Shown here piece after piece: positions 17,103 to 26,902 of a stretch of 64,000 nucleotides of DNA; within the stretch, counting starts at the first letter, position 1, and each line of letters begins with the position of its first letter. The notes beneath the pieces are model-generated. The model saw only the letters and a program-made list of their open reading frames with translations, was not told the DNA's origin and did not search any database. The translations under genes were made by a program, and so were the position numbers. The DNA comes from Herbidospora cretacea. GTDB taxonomy: Bacteria > Actinomycetota > Actinomycetes > Streptosporangiales > Streptosporangiaceae. The DNA is taken from NCBI RefSeq assembly GCF_001570605.1, contig NZ_BBXG01000002.1:32549-96548 (forward strand). Reading direction: 5' to 3'.

Positions 17103-18307
17103 CCCTTCTCGATCGCGCTCTTCGGCACGGGCTTGTCGGCCTCCAGGGCCTCGAACAACTGGTTGGCCCGCGTGGTGTCCCACTTGACGACCGACTGGCC
17201 GTCGATGGTCGGCAGCGACCCGATCGGGACGGCGGTCGTCACCGGGTTGTTCTTCATGGCCAGGCCCAGCGACAGCAGGTCGAACGGCCCGGTGCCGGGC
17301 GCGACCGCGACCGACTCGGCGGCGCTGTTGGCCAGCGGGACGGCGGTGAACGGGTTGATCAGGGTGCCGGGGCTGGCCGCCTTCTTGACCACGGCCGAGA
17401 AGAACTCGCGCTGACGCTGGGTGCGGTCGAAGTCGGGGATGGCGCCGGTCTTGCGGGTGCGGACGTAGCCCAGGGCGGTCGCGCCGTCCATGGTCTGGCA
17501 GCCCTTCTTGATGTTGAGGGCCGCCTTCGGGTCCTTGATCGCCTGCTTGGGGCAGATCTCGACGCCGCCGACGGCGTCGACGATGCCGACGAACCCGCCG
17601 AAGCCGATCTCCATGTAATGGTCGAGCCGGATGCCGGTGACCTGCTCGACGGTCTGGGCCAGCAGCTTGGGGCCGCCGAAGGCGTAAGCCGCGTTGAGCT
17701 TGCCGTTGCCGTTGCCCGGGATCGGCACATAGGAGTCGCGCGGAAGGCTGACCAGAGTGGGCCGCCCGTCGCCCTCGGGGATGTGCAGCAGCATCATCGT
17801 GTCGGTGCGGCGGCCGACGGCCGAGCCGGTGCGGAGCTTCTTCTTCTGCGCGGCGCTCAGGCCCTCGCGGCTGTCGGAGCCCACCAGCAGCCAGTCCTGC
17901 CCGGGGGTCTCGGCCGGGCGGCCGTCGTAGTCGGTGAGGGCCTCGACGTTGTTCATCTTGCCCTGCACGCTGAAGAACAGCGCGACGACCCCGATGAGCA
18001 CGAGCACGAGGAACACCGCCACGCCGATCGCGATCTTCCGCCCGAGACGGCGCGGCTTGCGCGGCCCGTCGCCCCCGCCGAAGCCGCCCACGCCGAAGGA
18101 GCCGCGGTCGCCCCCGCCACCGGCGTCGGCCCTTGGCTCGTTCCCGCCGTTGAACATCCTGACCGGTGAGGTGCCCTTGCGCGGCTTGCCGTAGACCTTG
18201 GAACGGCCTTTGGGCTCGGGTCCCTTGACTTCCGGCTCGCGAACCGGGTAGGCCGGAGGCTCCAGCGGCCGCCGCACCATTCGCGTCGGCTCGTTGTCCT
18301 CAACCAC
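17099..18307 (-). CDS. LytR-CpsA-Psr (LCP) family cell-wall ligase
   Basis: A 402-residue membrane protein. About 95 residues of basic, Gly/Pro-rich cytoplasmic tail precede one transmembrane helix (KIAIGVAVFLVLVLIGVVALFF). The extracellular LCP domain follows, with WLLVGSDSREG, the Arg/Asp-rich RRTDTMMLLHIP block and LPRDSYVPIPG, motifs that bind polyprenyl-pyrophosphate lipids. LCP enzymes attach wall polymers such as teichoic acids or arabinogalactan to peptidoglycan. The start codon is GTG at 18307. It sits alone, convergent with the GPP34 gene. Confidence 0.9.
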   Translation of the reverse strand: MVEDNEPTRMVRRPLEPPAYPVREPEVKGPEPKGRSKVYGKPRKGTSPVRMFNGGNEPRADAGGGGDRGSFGVGGFGGGDGPRKPRRLGRKIAIGVAVFLVLVLIGVVALFFSVQGKMNNVEALTDYDGRPAETPGQDWLLVGSDSREGLSAAQKKKLRTGSAVGRRTDTMMLLHIPEGDGRPTLVSLPRDSYVPIPGNGNGKLNAAYAFGGPKLLAQTVEQVTGIRLDHYMEIGFGGFVGIVDAVGGVEICPKQAIKDPKAALNIKKGCQTMDGATALGYVRTRKTGAIPDFDRTQRQREFFSAVVKKAASPGTLINPFTAVPLANSAAESVAVAPGTGPFDLLSLGLAMKNNPVTTAVPIGSLPTIDGQSVVKWDTTRANQLFEALEADKPVPKSAIEKG

Positions 18308-18550
18308 GTTCCTCTACCCCCCGCTTGCCGAGACATGACACTGCCTTGACGGTACGCCGTTCCAACCGCCCGGGGCGGGCCCGTTATCAAGGTTTTCCTA
18401 TGGAAAAGTACACAGACCCGATCCGGGAAACATCATCGGCCGGTCGCCCGTTACGGTTGAAGCACCCCTAGTTGAAAGGACCGTCGTGTCCGTTTCGGAC
18501 CCCTGGAGTACCAGCCCGTGCCTTGGCACGGGTCCACGTGAGGCGATGAG

Positions 18551-19972
18551 ATGACCATCGTCCTCGGCCTCCTCGCCGTCCTGCTCCTCACCTTGGCCAC
18601 CGGATTCTTCGTGGCCCAGGAGTTCGCATACGTCGCCGCCGACCGAGCGCTGCTGCGCCAGCAGGCCGACACCAACCCCGCCGCCCAGAGGGCCCTCGAC
18701 GTCACGGGCCGGCTCTCCTTCATGCTGTCGGGCGCCCAGCTCGGCATCACCGTGACCACCCTGCTCGTCGGCTTCCTCGCGGAACCGGCCATCTCGGTCT
18801 CCCTGCGCGGACCGCTCGAGGGCCTCGGGCTCCCGGCGGGGGCCGTTCCCGGGGTGAGCGTCGCGATCGGCGTCGCGATCGCCACCATCATTCAGATGAT
18901 CTTCGGTGAGCTGGCGCCCAAGAACCTCGGCATCGCCCGGCCCGAGCCGGTGGCGATGTGGCTGTCCCGCCCCACCCTCGTCTACCTGAAGATCGCCGGT
19001 CCGCTGATCCGGCTGTTCGACGGCGCGGCCACCCGGCTCGTCCGGCTGTTCGGCATCGAGCCCATCGAGGAGCTCGAACACGGCGCCACGCCCGAGGAGC
19101 TGCAGCGCATCGTCGACGACTCCCGTGAGGCCGGCGACCTGCCGCCCCGGCTGGCCGACCTGCTCGAACGCGCCCTGGAGTTCGGCGACCGCACCGCGGA
19201 GGACGTCATGATCCCCCGTCCCCGCGTGGTCTCTCTGCACGCCGACTCGCCGGTCTCGGCCCTGGTCGACGCGGTACGCGACCACGGCCACTCCCGCTAC
19301 CCCGTGCTCGGCAGCGACACCGACGACGTCGTGGGCGTCGTCGGCCTGCTCGACTACCTGGGCCGCGAGGGCGAGCCGACCATCGGCGGCATCATGCGCA
19401 CCCCGCTGCTCGTCCCGGCCACCCTGCCGGTGCCCGTCCTGCTGTCGCGCATGTCCGGCGGCACCTTCGCCTGCGTCATCGACGAATACGGCGGCCTCGC
19501 GGGCGTCGTCACCATCGAGGACCTGGCCGAGGAGCTCGTCGGCGAACTCATCGACGAGAACGACCCCGAACCGCTCGGCGTCACCGTCAACCCCGACGGC
19601 ACCTGGGACGTGCCCGGCACGCTCCGCATCGACGAGGTCGAGCGGGCGACCGGCGTGGTCCTGCCGGAGGACGACGGCTACGAGACCGTCGGCGGCCTCG
19701 TGCTGGCCGAGCTGGGCCGCATGGCCGAGCCCGGCGACGCCGTCACCGTCGCGACCGCCGAGGAGCACGACCTGCTCGACGAGGACGAGGGCCCCCGGCA
19801 CGCCCTGCTGACCGTGCTCGACGTGCACCGCCGGGTGCCCCAGATGATCCGCCTCTCGATCGCGGCCACGGCCGCCGAGGAGATCGTCCAGGAGTCCGCT
19901 CACGAGAACACCGGGCCGCAGGACTACGCGCCCGAGCTCTTCTCGGCCCTGTTCCAAGGGAGGCCGGTGTGA
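18551..19972 (+). CDS. CNNM/CorC-type transporter with CBS pair
   Basis: A 473-residue membrane protein. The N-terminal DUF21/CNNM domain has three to four helices (about residues 1-190), then a CBS pair (about 200-330, including EDVMIPRPRV and ACVIDEYGGLAGVVTIEDL), then a CorC_HlyC domain (about 345-430). The older name is haemolysin-like; the family is now linked to magnesium or cobalt export. A downstream paralogue overlaps it by four bases, so the pair is an operon. Confidence 0.88.
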   Translation: MTIVLGLLAVLLLTLATGFFVAQEFAYVAADRALLRQQADTNPAAQRALDVTGRLSFMLSGAQLGITVTTLLVGFLAEPAISVSLRGPLEGLGLPAGAVPGVSVAIGVAIATIIQMIFGELAPKNLGIARPEPVAMWLSRPTLVYLKIAGPLIRLFDGAATRLVRLFGIEPIEELEHGATPEELQRIVDDSREAGDLPPRLADLLERALEFGDRTAEDVMIPRPRVVSLHADSPVSALVDAVRDHGHSRYPVLGSDTDDVVGVVGLLDYLGREGEPTIGGIMRTPLLVPATLPVPVLLSRMSGGTFACVIDEYGGLAGVVTIEDLAEELVGELIDENDPEPLGVTVNPDGTWDVPGTLRIDEVERATGVVLPEDDGYETVGGLVLAELGRMAEPGDAVTVATAEEHDLLDEDEGPRHALLTVLDVHRRVPQMIRLSIAATAAEEIVQESAHENTGPQDYAPELFSALFQGRPV

Positions 19973-20967
19973 GCTCCACGATGGCGCTCCTGCTCGGCGT
20001 CGTGCTGCTGGCGCTGAACGGATTCTTCGTCGCCGCGGAATTCGCGGTCATTTCGGCCAGGCGTCACCGGCTGGAGGAGGCCGCCGGCGGCCCCTTCGCC
20101 CGGATCGCCGCCAAGGCCGCCCTGCGCGGCAGCCGCAACCTCTCGCTCATGCTGGCCGGCGCCCAGCTCGGCATCACGCTCTGCTCGCTGGGCCTGGGCA
20201 TGGTGACCGAACCGGCGCTGCACCACCTGCTCGAACCGGTGCTGTCCGGCCTGCCCGAGAGCGTCGGAACCGCGGTCTCGTACGTGCTGGCGCTCGCGAT
20301 CGTCACCTTCCTGCACATGGTGGTCGGGGAGATGGCGCCCAAGTCGCTGGCCCTGACCCACCCGGAGCCGGCCGCCCTGGCCCTGGCGCTGCCGTTCCGC
20401 GGCTTCGTCTGGCTGGTCCGCCCGCTGCTGGCCGGGCTCAACGGGCTGACCAACGGCCTGCTGCGCCTGTGCGGGGTGCGCCCCCGCGACGAGCTGGCCA
20501 CCGCCCGCACGCCCCACCAGCTCGCCGTGCTGGTCGCCGAGTCGGGCCGCATGGGCATGCTCGACCGCGACGAGCACGACCTGCTCACGCGGGCGCTGCG
20601 GGTGCAGAACCAGTCGGTCGAGCGGCTGATGACGCCGCTCGCCGACGCGGTGACGATCGCCGCCGACGCGCCCGCCGAACACGTCCGCAAGACGGCGGTG
20701 GCGGCCAACCGGCTGCGCATGCTGGTCACCTCGCCCGAGGGCGTCAGGGGCGTGCTGCACGTCCGGGACAGCCTGGTCCATCCCGAGATGACCCCGGGGC
20801 AACTGGCGACACCCGTGCCGACCCTCAAGGTCTCCACGCCGATCCCCGACGCGGTGACCGCGCTCCAGGACGCCCGGGCCCAGCTCGGCCTGGTGGTCGA
20901 CGAGCGCGGTGAGGTCGTCGGCGAGATCAGCGTGACGTCCCTGATCGGCGAACTGCTGACGGTGTAG
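19969..20967 (+). CDS. CNNM-type transporter, short paralogue lacking the CorC domain
   Basis: A 332-residue membrane protein with the DUF21/CNNM domain in the first 190 residues and a CBS pair near 200-330, ending DERGEVVGEISVTSLIGELL. It lacks the CorC_HlyC domain of its upstream neighbour. The GTGA overlap with that gene implies coupled translation, and the two may form a heteromeric transporter. Ion specificity is not visible. Confidence 0.87.
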   Translation: MSSTMALLLGVVLLALNGFFVAAEFAVISARRHRLEEAAGGPFARIAAKAALRGSRNLSLMLAGAQLGITLCSLGLGMVTEPALHHLLEPVLSGLPESVGTAVSYVLALAIVTFLHMVVGEMAPKSLALTHPEPAALALALPFRGFVWLVRPLLAGLNGLTNGLLRLCGVRPRDELATARTPHQLAVLVAESGRMGMLDRDEHDLLTRALRVQNQSVERLMTPLADAVTIAADAPAEHVRKTAVAANRLRMLVTSPEGVRGVLHVRDSLVHPEMTPGQLATPVPTLKVSTPIPDAVTALQDARAQLGLVVDERGEVVGEISVTSLIGELLTV

Positions 20968-20970
20968 ATT

Positions 20971-21006
20971 GCCCGAGCCTCCGGCGCGGGGGCTCGGGCG
21001 CTTTCA
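20971..21006 (+). terminator. Rho-independent terminator after the CNNM operon
   Basis: GCCCGAGCC (20971-20979) pairs with GGCTCGGGC (20991-20999) around an 11-base loop and is followed by GCTTTC. It starts 3 bases after the stop codon. The remaining bases to the tRNA terminator, about 21007-21285, hold nothing I can assign. Confidence 0.8.
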
Positions 21007-21285
21007 GCCCCCGTCTTCCCTCGTCGCTCCGGTTCGCTTCGCTCTCCTGCACTCCTCAGTCCAGACGGGGGCGCGCCCTCGCAGCAACCTCAGGGGTCGC
21101 TCCTGTCACAGGGAGTGGCCCGCATTTCGGGACAATGGGTCTCGCATGACGAGACTTCGGGCAAACTTTTTTCATCCGATCCCGGGTGCAAGCGGTTTGA
21201 AAGCCGCGGTTCGGAGAATATGGATCAGCGCCGTTCAGATTACGGAGGATCCGCTGTGCCATCAGGGACGTTACGCCCCACAACG

Positions 21286-21304
21286 AAAAAACCCCGCTGC
21301 GGGA
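21286..21304 (-). terminator. Terminator downstream of tRNA-Leu
   Basis: On the minus strand a short CCCG-CAG-CGGG hairpin is followed by six T residues, about 36 bases past the tRNA 3' end. Confidence 0.7.
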
Positions 21305-21339
21305 AGGTGATCCTTCCGACCAGCGAGGTCTATTCTCTG

Positions 21340-21422
21340 TGGGCAAGGGGGGAGTTGAACCCCCACGTCCTTTCGGACACACGGACCTGAACCGTGCGCG
21401 TCTGCCATTCCGCCACTTGCCC
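21340..21422 (-). tRNA. tRNA-Leu(CAG)
   Basis: An 83-nt class II tRNA. The acceptor GGGCAAG pairs with CTTGCCC. The anticodon stem CACGG/CCGTG encloses TTCAGGT with anticodon CAG. The variable arm is TGTCCGAAAGGACG, and the T arm GGGGG-TTCAACT-CCCCC is intact. The 3' CCA is not encoded. Confidence 0.96.
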
Positions 21423-21530
21423 CTTACGGGTGCGCCTCTTTTCGGCTGCCTGGAAAGGTTAGCACGGATCCGCCAGTGCCACTGAACCCGGATACGATCC
21501 GTGTAGACGATGGAGGAAGGGAGGTAGCCG

Positions 21531-22274
21531 GTGGGAGTCCTTCAGCGCTTCGAGCGCAGGCTCGAAGGTTTGGTTGAGGGCGCCTTCGCACGTGCGTTCA
21601 AGTCCGACCTTCAGCCCGTAGAGGTCGCAAGCGCGGTGCAGAGGGAGATGGACGACCGTGCCGCGATCGTCGCTCAGGGCAGAACGCTTGTCCCCAACGA
21701 CTTCGTGGTCGAGCTGTCCACGACCGACAACGAGCGCCTCGAGGTGTACGCCGACAGCATCAGCCACGAGCTGGCCAATCTCGCGCGGGAATACGCCAAG
21801 GAGCAGGGCTACTCGTTCGTCGGGCCCGTCCGCGTGCGCTTCGAGACCGCCGACGACCTCGCGGTCGGGCTGTTCCGGATCCGGTCCGGGGTGATCCGGG
21901 GCGCGACGGTCGAGCAAGACGAGATCAGGCAGCCGGTCAGCGACGTCCCCGCCGCTCGCAAGAGCAGCGCTTTCGGGGGCCGGCCGCGCCTGCTGGTGTC
22001 CACTCAGGACGATCCGCAGGGCCAGCGGTCCTACGAGCTGACCACTCCGGTCACTCTGCTGGGCCGGGGGACCGATTGTGATCTACGGCTGGTGGATCCG
22101 GGCGTATCGCGGCATCATGCCGAGCTACGGGTCGAGGGTCAGCAGGTGGTTCTGGTTGATCTCGGTTCAACGAACGGCACCTTCGTCAACGGGCAGCCGG
22201 TCCGCAGGATCGAGATGCAGGACGGGACGAGGGTGACACTGGGGCGTACCACCCTGGTGTTCAAACGCGATTAA
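21531..22274 (+). CDS. fhaA: FHA-domain protein FhaA (DUF3662-FHA)
   Basis: A 247-residue protein. The N-terminal DUF3662 domain covers about residues 1-120 and starts with VLQRFERRLEGLVEGAFAR. A linker and a C-terminal forkhead-associated domain follow, with LLGRGTDCDLRL, SRHHAEL and DLGSTNGTFVNG, the residues that bind phosphothreonine. In mycobacteria FhaA reads kinase phosphorylation and tunes peptidoglycan precursor export. It is the first gene of the kinase/cell-wall operon. The GTG start follows GGGAGG at a good distance. It is shorter than mycobacterial FhaA because the central linker is small. Confidence 0.93.
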   Translation: MGVLQRFERRLEGLVEGAFARAFKSDLQPVEVASAVQREMDDRAAIVAQGRTLVPNDFVVELSTTDNERLEVYADSISHELANLAREYAKEQGYSFVGPVRVRFETADDLAVGLFRIRSGVIRGATVEQDEIRQPVSDVPAARKSSAFGGRPRLLVSTQDDPQGQRSYELTTPVTLLGRGTDCDLRLVDPGVSRHHAELRVEGQQVVLVDLGSTNGTFVNGQPVRRIEMQDGTRVTLGRTTLVFKRD

Positions 22275-22291
22275 AGGTAGACAAACGGTCC

Positions 22292-22765
22292 ATGTCCGAG
22301 CTCGCGCTGCTGCTGATCAGGCTCGCCTTCCTGGCGGTGCTCTGGTTCTTCGTCATTGCCGCGGTCGGCGTGATCCGGACAGACTTGTTCGGTCCGCGAA
22401 CGGCACCTTCCGCGAATCCGCGTAAGTTGCCCACCAAACCGGCGAAGAATATTCCTGCCAAGCCCAAGAGGGGGGAGCCACGTCAGATGGTCGTCACAGG
22501 TGGCCCCCTGCAAGGGACCATCATCAACCTCACCGAACAGCCGATCACCATTGGCCGGGCCACTGACTCGACGCTCGTCCTGAGCGACGACTACGCGTCC
22601 AGCCGCCATGCCCAGCTCTTCCCCCAGGACGGTCAGTGGATCGTGGAAGACCTCGGCTCGACCAACGGAACCTATCTCGACCGTTCCAAAGTGACCCGCC
22701 CGACGCCGGTGCCTCTCGGGACTCCCGTCCGCATCGGCAAGACCGTCATCGAATTGCGCAAATGA
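22292..22765 (+). CDS. fhaB: FHA-domain membrane protein FhaB (FipA)
   Basis: A 157-residue protein with one N-terminal transmembrane helix (ALLLIRLAFLAVLWFFVIAAVG) and a C-terminal FHA domain (ITIGRATDSTLVLSDD, SSRHAQL, DLGSTNGTYLD). In mycobacteria the equivalent FipA recruits FtsZ and FtsQ in response to PknA phosphorylation. It ends in an ATGA overlap with pstP. Confidence 0.92.
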   Translation: MSELALLLIRLAFLAVLWFFVIAAVGVIRTDLFGPRTAPSANPRKLPTKPAKNIPAKPKRGEPRQMVVTGGPLQGTIINLTEQPITIGRATDSTLVLSDDYASSRHAQLFPQDGQWIVEDLGSTNGTYLDRSKVTRPTPVPLGTPVRIGKTVIELRK

Positions 22766-24057
22766 CAACAGCACTCCGATACGCCGCCCGCTCGGACGTC
22801 GGCCTCCTCCGTGAAGGTAACGAGGACTCGGCCTACGCCAGCGGCCGCCTGCTTGCCGTCGCCGACGGCATGGGCGGGCACGCTCACGGTGAGGTGGCCT
22901 CCTCGGTCGCCATCGCCGCACTGTCGTCCCTTGACCGGGACGCCTACGGGAGTGACCTGGTCGGCACGATCGAGGCCGCGGTCCGCGACGCCAACCACCA
23001 GCTCCACACGATGGTGGCCCGCGATCCCAGCCTCAAGGGCATGGGGACCACGCTCACCGCCATGTTGTGGAACGGCACCCGGTTCGCGCTCGTCCATGTG
23101 GGCGACTCGCGGGCCTACCTGCTGCGCAACGGTGAGCTCTACCAGATCACCCACGACCACACACTCGTGCAGTCGCTGGTGGACGACGGCCGCATCACCC
23201 AAGAAGAGGCCGCCAACCACCCGCAACGCTCGATCCTCCTGCGCGCCCTCGACGGCAGCGGCGAGGTCGACCCCGACCTGCAGGACCGGGAAGCCCAGAT
23301 CGGCGACCGCTACCTGCTGTGCTCGGACGGCCTGTCCACCGTCGTCAGCGCGGAGACACTCCACCACACGCTCTCCACCATCGACGATCCCGACGACGTG
23401 GTACGCCAGCTCATCGACCTGGCCAACCGCGGCGGCGGACCTGACAACATCACGTGCGTGGTGGCCGACGTCATCGAGACCGACGACGTGCAGCCGCCCA
23501 GCCACGTGGCGGCGGTGGTCGGGGCGGCCGGTTCCGGGCGCGCCCGTTCGGCGCCACCCGACAACCCGGCGGGCCGGGCCATGACGGTGACGGCGCCTCA
23601 GCCGGTCATCGTCGACCTGGAGCTCGACGACAACCCCGCGCCGGAGGCCCTCGCGGCCTCCGGCCGCCGGGCCGCCCCGCGCAAGAGGCGCACCTGGCCG
23701 GTGGTCACGACGTTACTGGTCGTCGTGGTGGGAGTCCTGGGCGCCGGAGGCTACTTCGGCTACCAGTGGACCCAGAACCAGTTCTACGTCGGCGCCGACA
23801 ACGGCCGGCTGGTGGTCTTCCAGGGAGTCGACGCCGACCTCGGGTTCGTCTCCTTCAAGCACGTCGTCCACACCTCCGACCTGTCGGTCTCGGCTCTCCC
23901 ACAGGTGGAACAGGACAAGGTGCAGAGCGGGATCATGGTCAACGACGTCGACGCCGGCAAGGCGAAGATCGCCTCCCTCACCGGCGGCACCGAGAGCCCC
24001 ACGACGCCTGAGGCGTCCCCCAGCACTTCCGGCGAGCCCTCGGAATCGCCGTCGTGA
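22762..24057 (+). CDS. pstP: PP2C-type Ser/Thr protein phosphatase PstP
   Basis: A 431-residue membrane phosphatase. The catalytic PP2C domain (about residues 5-238) contains REGNEDSAYA, ADGMGGHAHGEVAS, GDSRAYLLRNG and the GGPDNITCVV end, all metal-binding signatures of the PPM family. A linker leads to one transmembrane helix (about 312-334) and an extracellular segment of about 95 residues with a Ser/Pro/Thr-rich tail. It reverses PknA/PknB phosphorylation. The ATG at 22762 overlaps the fhaB stop by four bases; the frame open upstream is the antisense-free shadow of fhaB. Confidence 0.94.
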   Translation: MTTALRYAARSDVGLLREGNEDSAYASGRLLAVADGMGGHAHGEVASSVAIAALSSLDRDAYGSDLVGTIEAAVRDANHQLHTMVARDPSLKGMGTTLTAMLWNGTRFALVHVGDSRAYLLRNGELYQITHDHTLVQSLVDDGRITQEEAANHPQRSILLRALDGSGEVDPDLQDREAQIGDRYLLCSDGLSTVVSAETLHHTLSTIDDPDDVVRQLIDLANRGGGPDNITCVVADVIETDDVQPPSHVAAVVGAAGSGRARSAPPDNPAGRAMTVTAPQPVIVDLELDDNPAPEALAASGRRAAPRKRRTWPVVTTLLVVVVGVLGAGGYFGYQWTQNQFYVGADNGRLVVFQGVDADLGFVSFKHVVHTSDLSVSALPQVEQDKVQSGIMVNDVDAGKAKIASLTGGTESPTTPEASPSTSGEPSESPS

Positions 24058-25442
24058 CGACCGCACCCGTAGCGGAGGCGCCGGCCGTCCCGATGACCGC
24101 GAAGCGACGCGGCGCGCAGCTCGTCATGCTCGCGTTCGCGATCGTCGTCGTGATGGGCGCCTACGCGAGCGTCGGCCTCGGCATCAACGGCCAGATCCCC
24201 TCCGGAACCTTCACCTACGGCCTCGGCCTGGCCGCGCTGATGTTCGCCGCCTACGGCGTGCTGGCGAAATGGGCCCCCTGGGCAGATCCCCTGCTGCTTC
24301 CCCTGGTGACCCTGGTCAACGGGCTCGGACTGGTGATCATCTACCGGATCGAGCAGACCGGGCAGGGCGGCGCCTCGGCCACCAACCAGCTCATGTGGAC
24401 CGCGCTCGGCGTGGTGATGTTCTCCGCGACCCTGATCGTGTTGAAGGACCACCGGGCCTTGCAGCGCCTCACGTACACGATGGGCTTCATCGGCCTGGGC
24501 CTGCTGGTCATGCCGCTGCTGCCGTTCGTCGGCCGCGAGATCAACGGCGCCCGCATCTGGATCGGCGTCGGCCCCTTCACCATCCAGCCGGCCGAGTTCT
24601 CGAAGCTGGCGCTGGTCATCTTCTTCGCCGGTTACCTCGTGGCGAAGCGCGACGTGCTGGCGCTGGCCGGGCGGCGGCTGCTCTTCATCGACCTGCCCCG
24701 CGCCCGCGACCTCGGGCCGGTCCTGGCCACGTGGGGGCTCAGCCTCGGCGTGCTCATCCTCCAGAAGGACCTGGGCAGCTCGCTGCTGGTGTTCGGCACG
24801 TTCATCGTGATGCTCTACGTCGCGACCCAGCGCACCTCCTGGGTGCTCATCGGCGTCCTGCTGTTCATCGGCGGGGCCGTGCTGGCGGGGCAACTCTTCG
24901 GCCACGTGCAGGCGCGGTTCGAGGTCTGGCTCCACCCCGAGGCGCCCGAGTTCTACGACCGCGAGCTCGGCGGCAGCTTCCAGCTCATGCAGGGCCTGTT
25001 CGCGTTCGGCTCCGGCGGCATCCTGGGCACCGGCCTCGGCGAGGGCTTCCCCAACCTGATCCCGCTGTCGTTCTCCGACTTCATCATGGCCGTCGTCGGC
25101 GAGGAACTCGGCCTGACCGGGCTGATGGCGCTGCTGATGGTGTACGCCCTCATCGTGCAGCGCGGGCTGCGCACCGCCCTGGCCGCCCGCGACCCGTTCT
25201 CCAAGCTCCTGGCGGGTGGTCTGTCGTTCATCCTCGCCTGGCAGGTGTTCATCATCGTCGGCGGTGTGACCAGGCTGATCCCGCTCACGGGACTGGTGAC
25301 GCCGTTCATGTCGGCCGGCGGTTCGGCCCTGCTGGCTAACTGGATCCTTATCGCCCTGCTGGTACGCATGTCGGACGCGGCTCGACGCCCGCCGCCCCAG
25401 GCCATCCAGAACGAAGGACTCACCCAGGTGTTCACGCGATGA
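24054..25442 (+). CDS. rodA: SEDS-family peptidoglycan glycosyltransferase RodA/FtsW
   Basis: A 462-residue polytopic protein of the SEDS family with about ten transmembrane segments. It carries the family blocks GARIWIGVGPFTIQPAEFSK, QKDLGSSLLVFGTF, GTGLGEGFPNLIP and SDFIMAVVGEELG. It polymerises lipid II glycan strands, working with the transpeptidase encoded next. It begins at GTG in a GTGA overlap with pstP and ends in an ATGA overlap with pbpA. Confidence 0.94.
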   Translation: MTTAPVAEAPAVPMTAKRRGAQLVMLAFAIVVVMGAYASVGLGINGQIPSGTFTYGLGLAALMFAAYGVLAKWAPWADPLLLPLVTLVNGLGLVIIYRIEQTGQGGASATNQLMWTALGVVMFSATLIVLKDHRALQRLTYTMGFIGLGLLVMPLLPFVGREINGARIWIGVGPFTIQPAEFSKLALVIFFAGYLVAKRDVLALAGRRLLFIDLPRARDLGPVLATWGLSLGVLILQKDLGSSLLVFGTFIVMLYVATQRTSWVLIGVLLFIGGAVLAGQLFGHVQARFEVWLHPEAPEFYDRELGGSFQLMQGLFAFGSGGILGTGLGEGFPNLIPLSFSDFIMAVVGEELGLTGLMALLMVYALIVQRGLRTALAARDPFSKLLAGGLSFILAWQVFIIVGGVTRLIPLTGLVTPFMSAGGSALLANWILIALLVRMSDAARRPPPQAIQNEGLTQVFTR

Positions 25443-26902
25443 ACGGAACCCTCAAACGCGCGGCCGTCGCGTGCATGGTCATGTTCGGCCTGCTCATGAT
25501 CAACGTGAACTACCTGGGCGCGGTGAAGGCCGGCGACTACAGCACCGACAACCGCAACACCCGCTCGTTCTACAAGCGCTACGCGGTCGACCGGGGCTGG
25601 ATCACCGCCAACAACGGCAAGACCACCCTGGCCAAGACGGTCGACACCAAGGACGCCGAGTTCCGCTACGAGCGCGAATACCCCAACGGCCGGATGTACG
25701 CCCACGTCCTGGGCTTCTTCGCGCCCGAGAGCGCGCGCGGCATCGAGCTCAACGAGAACAAGCTCCTCGACGGCAGCGACCCCGACCTGGTGGTCGGCCG
25801 CCTGATCGACTTCGTCAGCAAGAAGCCGCCGAAGGGCGCCAGCGTCGACCTGACCCTCATTCCGGCCGCCCAGAAGGTCGCCTACGACAAACTGCGCGCC
25901 AGCGGCAAGCGCGGCGCCGTGGTCGCCCTCGACCCGAAGACGGGCGCCGTCCAGGTCATGGTCTCGCTGCCGACCTACGACCCCAACGAGCTGGCGATCC
26001 CCGACCGGGGCAAGGTGGCCGCCGCCTACAACAAGCTGGCCGACGACGACACCGACCCGCTGCTCAACCGGGTGACCGAGAAGACCTACCCGCCGGGCTC
26101 GACGTTCAAGGTGGTCACCGCGGCGGCGTTCCTGGAGGCCGACCGCAGCCGCGACCCCGAGACGACCGTCCCGGCCCCGCAGGTGCTCGACCTGCCCGGC
26201 ACCACTGCGGGCCTGCCCAACTACGGCGGCGCGGCCTGCGGCAGCGGCGAGGTGACGCTGCGGTTCGCGCTGGAGCGCTCGTGCAACACCCCGTTCGGCC
26301 AGATCGGCATGGACCTCGGGTGGGACACCATGCGTGAGGAGTCGGCCAAGTTCGGCATCGGCGAGCCGATCGACTTCGACCTGCCGACGGCGGGCACGAC
26401 GATCGGCCCGGAGATCGAGACGGCGGCGCTCGCCCAGCTCGCCATCGGCCAGCGCGACAACCAGCAGACCCCGCTCCAGATGGCGCAGATCGCCTCGGCG
26501 ATCGCCAACAGCGGCGTGCTGATGAAGCCGACGCTGATCAACAAGATCACCGACCCCGGTGGCAGCGTCATCGAGGAGCTGAAGCCGAGCCAGCTCGACG
26601 AGGCCATGAGCGGCGAGGTCGCCGACGAGCTCAAGCAGATGATGGTCTCGGTCATCACCAACGGCACCGGCACCGGCGCCCAGATCCCGGGTGTGACGGT
26701 GGCCGGCAAGACCGGCACCGCCGAGGCGGGCGACGCCCCGGCGCCGCACGCCTGGTTCATCGGCTTCGCCCCGGCCGAAGACCCGAAGACGGCGATCTGC
26801 GTCTTCATCGAGGCGGGCAGTGCCGGCAACGACGCCACCGGCGGCGGCACGGCCGCGCCGCTGGCGCGTGACGTGATGCAGGCGGTGCTCGAAGCCAAAT
26901 GA
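25439..26902 (+). CDS. pbpA: Class B penicillin-binding protein PbpA
   Basis: A 487-residue transpeptidase with an uncleaved N-terminal membrane helix. The active-site motifs are the SxxK serine in PGSTFKVVTAA (about Ser221), the SxN-type SCN in ERSCNTPFGQ (about 281) and KTG in VAGKTGTAEA (Lys about 424). It cross-links peptidoglycan and is the partner of RodA. The gene overlaps both neighbours by four bases, so the two proteins should be made together. Confidence 0.94.
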   Translation: MNGTLKRAAVACMVMFGLLMINVNYLGAVKAGDYSTDNRNTRSFYKRYAVDRGWITANNGKTTLAKTVDTKDAEFRYEREYPNGRMYAHVLGFFAPESARGIELNENKLLDGSDPDLVVGRLIDFVSKKPPKGASVDLTLIPAAQKVAYDKLRASGKRGAVVALDPKTGAVQVMVSLPTYDPNELAIPDRGKVAAAYNKLADDDTDPLLNRVTEKTYPPGSTFKVVTAAAFLEADRSRDPETTVPAPQVLDLPGTTAGLPNYGGAACGSGEVTLRFALERSCNTPFGQIGMDLGWDTMREESAKFGIGEPIDFDLPTAGTTIGPEIETAALAQLAIGQRDNQQTPLQMAQIASAIANSGVLMKPTLINKITDPGGSVIEELKPSQLDEAMSGEVADELKQMMVSVITNGTGTGAQIPGVTVAGKTGTAEAGDAPAPHAWFIGFAPAEDPKTAICVFIEAGSAGNDATGGGTAAPLARDVMQAVLEAK